Assembly (NCBI GenBank): GCA_035711465.1
Contig: DASTCC010000171.1
Span: 1 to 23,204, forward strand
Length of the DNA stretch: 23,204 bases
DNA from: DASTCC01 sp035711465
GTDB taxonomy: Bacteria; Acidobacteriota; Vicinamibacteria; Vicinamibacterales; SCN-69-37
Direction of reading: 5' to 3'
A program made the translations under genes and the position numbers. The notes beneath the pieces were generated by a model. That model was not told the DNA's origin and ran no database searches. It saw only the letters and a program-made list of their open reading frames with translations. Below, in pieces: positions 1 to 10,419 of this stretch (position 1 is the stretch's first letter; the number at the start of each line of letters is the position of its first letter).

Positions 1-4074
<4,074 letters not shown>

Positions 4075-4084
4075 GGCCGGGTCG

Positions 4085-5713
4085 ATGACGCATCCGACGC
4101 CGGTCAAGATCCTGCTCGTCGACGATCAGCCCGGCAAGCTGCTCACCTACGAGGCGATCCTGCAGGATCTCGGCGAGACCCTGCTCAAGGCGACGTCGGC
4201 CCGCGAGGCGCTCGACCTGCTGCTCAAGAACGAGATCGCCGTCGTTCTCGTGGACGTCTGCATGCCCGAGCTCGACGGCTATGAGCTGGCGTCGATGATC
4301 CGGCAGCATCCGCGCTTCCAGAAGACGGCGATCATCTTCATCTCGGCGATCCTGGTCACCGACCTCGACCGGCTCCGCGGCTACGAATGCGGCGGCGTCG
4401 ACTACGTGCCGGTGCCGATCGTGCCCGACATCCTCCGCGCCAAGGTCAGCGTCTTCGCCGAGCTGTATCGCAAGACGCGGGAGCTCGAGACCCTCAACAA
4501 CGAGCTCGAGGCGCGCGTCGCCGAGCGCACCGCCGCCCTCGAAGCGACGACGGCGGCGCTGCGCGACGCCGGCGAGCGCAAGGACGAGTTCCTGGCGCTG
4601 CTCGCGCACGAGCTGCGCAATCCCCTGGCGCCGATCCGGACGTCGGTGCAGCTGCTGCGCCTCGAGGGACTGACGCCGGCGCAGCGGGAGCGGTCGCGCG
4701 TGATCATCGAGCGCCAGGTCGATCATCTCGTCCGGCTGATCGACGACCTGCTCGACGTCTCGCGCATCAGCCGCGGCGTGATCACGCTGCGCACCGAGAC
4801 GCTCGACGTCGGCGAGGTGCTGGCGCGCGCCGTCGAGACGACCCGGCCGCTGATCGACGCCCGCGGCTTGGAATTGTCGGTCGACATGCCCGACGGCGAT
4901 CTGCACGTCTGCGGCGACTCGACGCGGCTCGCGCAGGCGGTCGGCAACCTGCTGCACAACGCCACCAAGTTCACCGAGCCGAGCGGCCATATCTGGCTCA
5001 GCGCGACTCGCGACGGCGGATCGGCCGCGATTCGCGTGCGCGACGACGGCGCCGGGATTCCCGCCGACATGCTCTCGCGCATCTTCGAGATGTTCGTGCA
5101 GGTGGACCGCGGCAATGGCACGTCGCTCGGCGGCCTCGGGCTTGGGCTCGCGCTCGTGCGGCGGTTGATCGAGCTCCACGGCGGCGCCGTCGAAGCGGTC
5201 AGCGCCGGCATCGGCCACGGCACGGAAGTGATCATGCGCCTGCCGCTCGTCGACGCGCCGGCCGGCGCGACCCGGGGCCTGGCCACGCCGTCGGCAGGGT
5301 CGGCCCGGCCCTTCCTCCGCGTCCTCGTCGTCGACGACAACCGCGATGCCGCCGACGCGCTCGGCCTGCTGATCCAGCTCCACGGCCACGACGTGCGCAT
5401 CGCCTACGACGGGCCGCAGGCGCTCGAGGCCGGGCCGGCGTTCGACCCGCACGTCGTGCTGCTCGACCTCGGCATGCCCGACCTCGACGGCTTCGAGACC
5501 GCGCGGCAGATGCGGCTGGCCCCGTGGGGACGCCGCGCGATGGTCGTCGCACTGACCGGATGGGGACAGTCAGAGGATCGCCGCCGCACCTCTGAAGCCG
5601 GCTTCGACCTTCACCTGGTCAAGCCGGTCGGTGACGTCGAGCTGGTCAGCGCGCTGGCCCGATGCGATCCCGACGCGCGTCCCGCCAGCACCGACGGCGT
5701 CGCGGGACATTGA
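4085..5713 (+). CDS. Receiver-histidine kinase-receiver hybrid protein
   Basis: A cytoplasmic hybrid two-component protein of 542 residues. It has an N-terminal receiver (about 8-125, acceptor Asp57), a coiled-coil linker (about 127-165), HisKA with H-box LLAHELRNPL and His175, HATPase with N-box near 292, DDGAGIP near 319 and GLGLGLA near 352, and a C-terminal receiver (about 418-530, acceptor Asp461, with the usual Lys-Pro). The first receiver has Val110 where receivers normally carry a conserved Lys before Pro. The ATG at 4085 is 10 bases after the upstream kinase stop, so the two are almost certainly one transcript and may form a phosphorelay. No HPt or DNA-binding output domain is encoded nearby, so the final target is not visible. 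The call is firm; pathway and stimulus are unknown. Confidence 0.95.
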   Translation: MTHPTPVKILLVDDQPGKLLTYEAILQDLGETLLKATSAREALDLLLKNEIAVVLVDVCMPELDGYELASMIRQHPRFQKTAIIFISAILVTDLDRLRGYECGGVDYVPVPIVPDILRAKVSVFAELYRKTRELETLNNELEARVAERTAALEATTAALRDAGERKDEFLALLAHELRNPLAPIRTSVQLLRLEGLTPAQRERSRVIIERQVDHLVRLIDDLLDVSRISRGVITLRTETLDVGEVLARAVETTRPLIDARGLELSVDMPDGDLHVCGDSTRLAQAVGNLLHNATKFTEPSGHIWLSATRDGGSAAIRVRDDGAGIPADMLSRIFEMFVQVDRGNGTSLGGLGLGLALVRRLIELHGGAVEAVSAGIGHGTEVIMRLPLVDAPAGATRGLATPSAGSARPFLRVLVVDDNRDAADALGLLIQLHGHDVRIAYDGPQALEAGPAFDPHVVLLDLGMPDLDGFETARQMRLAPWGRRAMVVALTGWGQSEDRRRTSEAGFDLHLVKPVGDVELVSALARCDPDARPASTDGVAGH

Positions 5714-5732
5714 CGCCCGCCCTCAATTCCGA

Positions 5733-5761
5733 TTGACGATGCCCGTTCCCCCGTCCATCAT
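5733..5761 (+). promoter_or_regulatory. Candidate sigma70-type promoter
   Basis: TTGACG at 5733-5738 (five of six matches to the -35 consensus), a 17-base spacer, and CATCAT at 5756-5761 (four of six matches to the -10 consensus). It lies in the 79-base gap after the hybrid kinase and would start transcription about 25 bases before the small exported protein. This is motif matching only. Confidence 0.4.
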
Positions 5762-5778
5762 GAGTGACCACTGAATCG

Positions 5779-5786
5779 AGGGAGGG
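5779..5786 (+). promoter_or_regulatory. Shine-Dalgarno site for the 5793 gene
   Basis: A purine-rich GAGGGAGG stretch ends six bases before the ATG at 5793. It is one of the strongest ribosome binding sites in the window and fixes this start. Confidence 0.7.
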
Positions 5787-5792
5787 CCGGCG

Positions 5793-6254
5793 ATGAAACG
5801 CACGTTGATGGCAGTGCTCGCGATGGGAATAATTGCGGCCGGGACCAGTCGGCTCGAAGCGGTCTCGACGCCTGTAATTCAGGGCGGGGTCTCAGGGATC
5901 GAGCTATGCCCGCAGGACTGGTGCGGGGTGGCGATCTTCGCGGGCATCTTTCAGGGCCGCGTCGGCGCCAACCCGAACGCGTTCGGCTTCATGATCGTCG
6001 CAGTCAACCACACACCGCTGCAGCCGAACCCGGGCGGCGTCTCGACGATCACCAACGGCGTGTTCGAATTGAACTTCGGGCTGCGCCGCGTCCGCGGCGG
6101 CGTCGGCGGATTCCTGGTGAACAACGGCGACAACACGTATTCGGTTCACACGACGCTGCCGATCGTCAGCGGCGCGACCGGATCGCTCGCCTTCGACGGC
6201 ATCCTGGATCACAACGTCTTCCCGCCGACGATCCAGGGGCCGATCACGCAGTAG
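5793..6254 (+). CDS. Small exported protein of unknown function
   Basis: A 153-residue protein I do not recognise. The N-terminus (MKRT, then a hydrophobic stretch to about residue 17) looks like a Sec signal peptide with likely cleavage after Leu-Glu-Ala at 21-23. The mature part is rich in Gly, Val, Asn and Phe and looks beta-rich. It has two nearby cysteines, Cys39 and Cys44 (ELCPQDWCG), that could form a small disulfide loop after export. A strong Shine-Dalgarno site and a candidate promoter precede it, supporting a real, separately transcribed gene. It points towards the minus-strand LVIVD gene and is separated from it by an inverted-repeat element. It may be a one-domain beta-sandwich protein, but no family is assigned. 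Confidence 0.75.
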   Translation: MKRTLMAVLAMGIIAAGTSRLEAVSTPVIQGGVSGIELCPQDWCGVAIFAGIFQGRVGANPNAFGFMIVAVNHTPLQPNPGGVSTITNGVFELNFGLRRVRGGVGGFLVNNGDNTYSVHTTLPIVSGATGSLAFDGILDHNVFPPTIQGPITQ

Positions 6255-6295
6255 CTTCGGCTCTGGGTCGCCGAACGCTCGCAACGGTCACGCAC

Positions 6296-6405
6296 AGATC
6301 TCACGCAGACGCGGAGACACGGACAAGCCGCGGCGGGTTCGGATGCGAGCCGTCAAGCGAACCACCCGCGTCTCCCGTCCTCTCCGTGCCTCCGCGTGAG
6401 AGATC
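6296..6405. repeat. Imperfect inverted-repeat element between convergent genes
   Basis: The left part (6296-6324, beginning agatctcacgcagac) is matched with small gaps by the reverse complement of 6377-6405. An inner pair (6330-6340 and 6360-6370, both reading close to cgcggcgggttcg in one orientation) extends the palindrome towards its centre near 6350. Short direct repeats flank it (6259-6271 and 6410-6421, ggctctgg(g)tcgc, one indel). The gap 6255-6441 otherwise holds nothing coding. The form suits a REP-like mobile palindrome or a bidirectional terminator for the two genes that end on either side. Confidence 0.6.
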
Positions 6406-6441
6406 CGAAGGCTCTGGTCGCGATGAGCGCCGAGTCCGTGC

Positions 6442-8247
6442 TCAGCGAAGGCTGGCGATCCGGCCTTTGATCGTCTCCGCCAGCGCCGTGAGCCGCTGGG
6501 CGTCGTGGCCGCGTGCGGCGATCGCGTCCGATTCGATCTGCGGCATCAGCTTGTCGAGCGCGTCCACCGCCGCCCGCCGCTCGTTCCCATTCGCCTTGTC
6601 GGCGCGGTCCATGGCGGTGCGCAGTGCGTTGGCGCGGTCGGCGGTCATCGTCTTGCTGCGGAGGAGCTGGTCGATGTACGCGCGGGCGACGACGAAGCTC
6701 GCCGGCCAGGTCATGCGCGGCTGCGCCTGCACGTTGAGCTCGTCGTACTTGACCAGCAGCGCGGCGTCGATCTCGTTCTGGGTCAGGAGCTCGCTCGGCT
6801 TGAGCGCGAAGATGTCGAGGCCGCGCGCCATCTCCGATCCGTAGATGTGGCCGTTGTACCAATACGTCGACCAGTAGCCGGCGATGACGATCTTGCTCGC
6901 GTCGAACGGGCCGCGATCGAAGAACGCGATCTCGTGCGCGTTGGCGGCGTCGGTGAAGTCGAACACCGATAGTCCGCCCTGATACCACGCCTGCACCATG
7001 ATGTCGCGCCCCGGCACGGGGATCAGCGAGCCGTTGTGAGCGACGCAGTTCTCCTGCTCGGTCTGCGGCGCCGGCATCTTGAAGTAGCCGCCGAATCGCA
7101 TCTTGCCGTCGTCGATGTCGAAGATCGCGTTCGCGCCCCAGGTCTTGAGATCGGTGGCGCGGCACCGCGGCGACGTGCCGCCGCCCCATTCGTCCGTGAA
7201 GATGACCTTGGTGCCGTCGTTGTTGAACGACGCCGAATGCCAGTAGGCGAAGTTGACGTCGCTCACCTGATCGAGGCGCTTCGGGTTCACCGGATCCTTG
7301 ATATCGAGCAGGATGCCGTTGCCCGAGCATGCGCCGGCGGCCAGGCCGATGGCGACGTACACGGTGATGTCGTGGCACTGGTTGGTGACGCTCGAGCGCT
7401 GCGTGCCGGGTCCGTGATCGCCGCCCGCCCAGAGGCCGGCGATCGCGCCGGTCTTCTCGTCGGCGAAGATGCGCGGCCGGTTGACGATCCTCGCGGTCTG
7501 CGGCGCCGACAGCGGCACCTGGATGACGTCGATGCTGAAGAGCGCGGTGTTCGCGTCTTCCCGCGGATCCAGGCCGGAGCAGCCGGCGAGCTCCTCGGCC
7601 GAGCGTGCCGAGCTCGTCCCCGATCCGTAGACGTAGATGTTCGCCTTGTCCTTCGGATCGACCACCAGCGTGTGGGTGTGCGATCCGCGGCAGGTCTGCA
7701 CGGCGGCGATCTGCTTCGGCTTGTTGATGTCGCTGATGTCGAAGATGCGCACGCCGCGGAAGCGCTCCGCGCTGACCGCGCCGGTCACCCCTTCGATGCC
7801 GCAATCGAGGCGGCCGCGCGTCTGTTCGACCGACATGAAGAGCAGGTTGCCGTAGACGGACAGGTCACCCTGGCCGCCGGGGCAGACGACCGAGACGCGC
7901 AGCCGCGGCCGCCGCGGGTCCTCGACGTCGTAGAAGTTGAAGCCGTGGAAGTTGCCGAGCAGCGCGTTCGGGCCTGTGAACGCCAGGTCGGAATTGGCGA
8001 CGTTGAGGCCGCCGGGGCCGGTCGGCTCGACGACGCCGGGCGCCATCGGCATGTGGCTGATGAGCTCGATGTTCCACGCCGCCTCGCCCGCGTTTTTCTC
8101 GCCCGGCTTGAGGCCGACGCGCGGATCGGCCTGCTGCGCGGAGGTCACCGCCGCGATCGACACCAACGCCGCCATCGTCGCCGCCCGAAGCAGGCGGCCG
8201 CGTGCGCCCGCGCGCGTCCGGCTTTCCACGAATCTGCTGACTGTCAT
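6442..8247 (-). CDS. Exported LVIVD-repeat beta-propeller protein
   Basis: A 601-residue exported protein. The basic N-terminus and hydrophobic segment (about residues 19-36, ending Val-Thr-Ser-Ala before Gln-Gln) form a Sec-type signal peptide. The mature region carries degenerate propeller-blade motifs of the LVIVD type, in which a hydrophobic strand is followed by D-x-x-D/N-P: FYDVEDPRRP near 105, IFDISDINKP near 168, LLDIKDPVNP near 313 and VFDFTDAANA near 418. Several paired cysteines and His-containing loops lie between blades. The last 110 residues are helical and charged and lack blades. Function is unknown; such propellers usually bind partners or polymers outside the cytoplasm. It starts 25 bases after the DUF305 lipoprotein stop, so both are probably one operon. 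GAGG lies five bases before the ATG. Confidence 0.85.
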   Translation of the reverse strand: MTVSRFVESRTRAGARGRLLRAATMAALVSIAAVTSAQQADPRVGLKPGEKNAGEAAWNIELISHMPMAPGVVEPTGPGGLNVANSDLAFTGPNALLGNFHGFNFYDVEDPRRPRLRVSVVCPGGQGDLSVYGNLLFMSVEQTRGRLDCGIEGVTGAVSAERFRGVRIFDISDINKPKQIAAVQTCRGSHTHTLVVDPKDKANIYVYGSGTSSARSAEELAGCSGLDPREDANTALFSIDVIQVPLSAPQTARIVNRPRIFADEKTGAIAGLWAGGDHGPGTQRSSVTNQCHDITVYVAIGLAAGACSGNGILLDIKDPVNPKRLDQVSDVNFAYWHSASFNNDGTKVIFTDEWGGGTSPRCRATDLKTWGANAIFDIDDGKMRFGGYFKMPAPQTEQENCVAHNGSLIPVPGRDIMVQAWYQGGLSVFDFTDAANAHEIAFFDRGPFDASKIVIAGYWSTYWYNGHIYGSEMARGLDIFALKPSELLTQNEIDAALLVKYDELNVQAQPRMTWPASFVVARAYIDQLLRSKTMTADRANALRTAMDRADKANGNERRAAVDALDKLMPQIESDAIAARGHDAQRLTALAETIKGRIASLR

Positions 8248-8272
8248 GAGCGCCTCACAGGAAGAAACACCG

Positions 8273-8902
8273 CTATTTCAGGGTTGCGAGCATGGCGCGC
8301 ATCCGCGAGATCTCGGCGCTCTGATCCGCCTCGACGTCCGACGCGAACGCGAAGATCTCGGCGCGCTGTCCCGCACCGGGACTGTCGAAGAGCTCTTTGA
8401 CCATCACCAGCGCGCCCTCGTGGTGCTTGATCATCGCGGCGAGAAACAGCTTGTCGAACTCCGCGCCCTTCGCCGCGGCGAGCGTCGCCATCTCCCCGGG
8501 CGTCAGCATCCCCGGCATCAGCATGCCGGTGTGATGCGCGTGCGGCCCCGGCACCTCGAGGCCGCGTTCGGAGAGCCACTGCTGCATCATCTTGATCTCG
8601 TCCTGCTGCGAGACGTCGATGCGCAGCGCCAGCATCTTCATGTCCTGACGTTCGCTGCGCGATCGCAATAGCGCCGTCATCTCCAGCGCCTGCGCGTGAT
8701 GCCCGATCATGCCCTGCATGAATTTGACGTCGGCGTCGGTGTGCTTCGGCGCCGCTGCCGGCGTCACCGCCTCGACCCGGCTGGCGTCGCCGGGCGCGCC
8801 AGGTCTGACGATCGACGCCGACGATGCCGGCGCGGCCGTGCGGCAGGCGACGAGAGCGGCAAGCAGAAGCGTGGAAAGAAATCCGGTGCTGCGAACGTGC
8901 AT
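8273..8902 (-). CDS. DUF305 lipoprotein
   Basis: A predicted 209-residue lipoprotein of the DUF305 family, a four-helix, ferritin-like fold of unclear function, sometimes linked to metal handling. The start at 8902 is chosen because it places a compact lipoprotein signal directly at the N-terminus: hydrophobic residues 8-19, then lipobox Leu17-Val-Ala-Cys20. A longer in-frame start at 8989 would put about 29 Arg/Pro-rich residues in front of it and run into the upstream terminator hairpin. Two copies of the family's His-His motif are present: MIGHHAQALEM with His68-His69 and MIKHHEGALVM with His160-His161. A Met/His-rich stretch (HAHHTGMLMPGM, about 121-132) could bind copper-like metals; that is inference. 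The LVIVD gene follows 25 bases downstream. Confidence 0.88.
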   Translation of the reverse strand: MHVRSTGFLSTLLLAALVACRTAAPASSASIVRPGAPGDASRVEAVTPAAAPKHTDADVKFMQGMIGHHAQALEMTALLRSRSERQDMKMLALRIDVSQQDEIKMMQQWLSERGLEVPGPHAHHTGMLMPGMLTPGEMATLAAAKGAEFDKLFLAAMIKHHEGALVMVKELFDSPGAGQRAEIFAFASDVEADQSAEISRMRAMLATLK

Positions 8903-8992
8903 ACGGCGGTGGGCGTTCGGAGAAGGATACAACGTTGGGCGAGCGCGGACGGGTGGTCGGCGCGATCGTGACGAATGCGGTCCGCTCAAAGA

Positions 8993-9036
8993 GGACGAGC
9001 CCGGCGATCCGCTGCCACGGACCGGCGGGCTCGTCC
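8993..9036. terminator. Strong hairpin, probable terminator of the VWFA-related gene
   Basis: Arms 8993-9011 and 9018-9036 pair over 19 positions with two mismatches around a six-base loop (9012-9017). It lies 24 bases downstream of the minus-strand stop at 9060. On that strand only a short T run follows, so termination may not be purely intrinsic. A smaller hairpin (ggacg...cgtcc, 9042-9057) sits between it and the stop codon. Confidence 0.65.
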
Positions 9037-9059
9037 CTCCTGGACGGGCGTTCGTCCCG

Positions 9060-10019
9060 TTACTTGGACGCCCAGCGCGTCGCCGCCACTTTGATGTCGG
9101 GCGGGCCGCCGCGCAGGCCGACGACGACGCCCTTCGGCTCGCCGGCGGTGCGCTTGTAGGTCACCGCGTACTGGTTCGCGATGATGTCGGCCATGTTGAT
9201 GAGCTCGGACTCGAGCGCCTGGATGCTGACGATCGTGTGGCGGACGCCGCCGCTGTACGGAATCAGGCCGTTCATGACGTTGTCGCGCAGCGGTCCGTTG
9301 GCGACCTGCGCCTGCAGCGAGAGGCCGAACCACTGCACGTTGGCCTTGATCACTTCTTCCTGGACCTTGTTGCCCTGAACGCGGCTGGCCTCGACGCTGA
9401 CGTCGGCGTTCATCGAGACGATGACGCGCCGGGGCTCCTCGCGCTTGGCGAGCTCCTTCGAGGCGCCGATGATCGCCTCGAGCAGGTTCGAAGCGATGAC
9501 GTTCTGGCCGCGCGCGGTGGCCGCGCCGGCGGCGATCGCGTCGGCCTGGGCCTGGCTGATCGAGCCCTTCGGAAACAGCTTCTTCGATCCTTCGGCGAGC
9601 TTGGTGACGTCGTTCGTGAACGGCACGACCGGGATGTCGGCGCCGCCGAACTCCCAGATCGCGACCTGCGAGCCGGGGTTCTTCTCGAGGAAGGCGCGCG
9701 CGAACGACTCCGAGGCGACGCGCAGGTCGCGCGAGAACGGCACGAAGCTCGTGGTCGTGTCGGCCAGCAGCACCACCGCCACCGGCGTCTTCGGCGCCTG
9801 CTCGACCTTGACGACCTCGACATCGAGGTTGTCCTCGCGGACCAGGAAGTTGTCCTTACCGGCGCCCTTCACCGGCCGGTCGTTCTTGTCGAGGATGCTG
9901 ACGTAAATCGTCTTCTCCGTCGCCTGCGGCGGCGAACCGGCCGACAGAATGCCGCCGAGCGCGACCACCGCCACGCTTGCGGCCAGCGAAAATCGTACGG
10001 GTAGTGCGCGCATGCTCAT
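9060..10019 (-). CDS. Exported VWFA-related acidobacterial protein
   Basis: A 319-residue exported protein of the VWFA-related family that is expanded in Acidobacteriota (the TIGR03436 type). The signal peptide spans about residues 1-28 (hydrophobic 10-26). The family's lead-in is present: a short strand (IYVSILDKNDRPVKG, about 38-52), then a D/N-F-x-V-x-E-D-like segment, then the VWFA fold beginning at VAVVLLADTTTS. This gives a MIDAS-like Asp87-x-Thr89-x-Ser91 in place of the canonical DxSxS. Such domains bind proteins through a divalent metal ion; the partner is unknown. The start at 10019 is supported by AGGA with a seven-base spacer (10027-10030); a second ATG lies two codons later. It is bounded by a terminator hairpin and by the large GGTTCC palindrome, so it is probably monocistronic. 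Confidence 0.9.
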   Translation of the reverse strand: MSMRALPVRFSLAASVAVVALGGILSAGSPPQATEKTIYVSILDKNDRPVKGAGKDNFLVREDNLDVEVVKVEQAPKTPVAVVLLADTTTSFVPFSRDLRVASESFARAFLEKNPGSQVAIWEFGGADIPVVPFTNDVTKLAEGSKKLFPKGSISQAQADAIAAGAATARGQNVIASNLLEAIIGASKELAKREEPRRVIVSMNADVSVEASRVQGNKVQEEVIKANVQWFGLSLQAQVANGPLRDNVMNGLIPYSGGVRHTIVSIQALESELINMADIIANQYAVTYKRTAGEPKGVVVGLRGGPPDIKVAATRWASK

Positions 10020-10150
10020 CTCAGGATCCTTTCGTCATCCGGCCGGGCCAGCCTCGATCGCCTCGACTCGGCGAGAGGCAAAAGTTCGATCGGGGAATCG
10101 TAAACCAGAAATCGGTTTCCGGACAGCCGAACAGGTTTCTGAGGCCCCGG
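10020..10150. other. Upstream region of the VWFA-related gene
   Basis: This 131-base stretch contains the Shine-Dalgarno site for the minus-strand gene at 10019 and a lower-GC patch around 10080-10140 that is the likeliest promoter region. I see only a weak -10-like hexamer (TACGAT on the minus strand, 10098-10103) with no convincing -35, so I do not call a promoter. Confidence 0.4.
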
Positions 10151-10419
10151 GGTTCCGGGGTTCTCGGGGTTCCGCGGGTTCCGGGTTCCGGGGTTCTGGT
10201 TCCGGGGTTGCTCGAGGTTCGTGGTGCCCAGGTTTGGTTCGGGGTTCCGAGGGTTCGGTTCCGAGGGTTCGGTTCCGCGGTTCAGTGGTTCTCGTTCGTG
10301 GTTCACACGTTCGGCAGAACCGGAACCCAGAACCGAACTTCGGCACCACGAACCTCGAGCAACCCCGGAACCAGAACCCCGGAACCCGGAACCCGCGGAA
10401 CCCCGAGAACCCCGGAACC
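10151..10419. repeat. GGTTCC-rich giant inverted repeat with 78-base perfect arms
   Basis: 10151-10228 is the exact reverse complement of 10342-10419, 78 of 78 bases by direct comparison. The next 21 bases of each arm (10229-10249 and 10321-10341) still match at 17 positions, giving 99-base arms around a 71-base centre (10250-10320). The arms are written almost entirely in GGTTCC, GGGGTTC and similar words. The centre holds a perfect 14-base tandem duplication (10247-10260 and 10261-10274, ccgagggttcggtt). The right arm ends at the first base of the permease stop codon complement (10419-10421). Transcribed from either side, it would fold into a very long hairpin. Confidence 0.95.

Noticed and set aside
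5706..5722. Terminator after the second hybrid kinase
   Set aside because: Only about five base pairs (gcggg with cccgc) can form, with no T run, which is too weak to call.
8903..8989. 29-residue extension of the DUF305 lipoprotein
   Set aside because: It would bury the lipoprotein signal behind a basic Pro/Arg-rich segment; the internal Met at 8902 gives a normal lipoprotein N-terminus.
10151..10419. CRISPR array or tandem-repeat protein gene
   Set aside because: The repeats are irregular GGTTCC words arranged as one large palindrome, without constant repeats and unique spacers, and no frame has plausible protein features.
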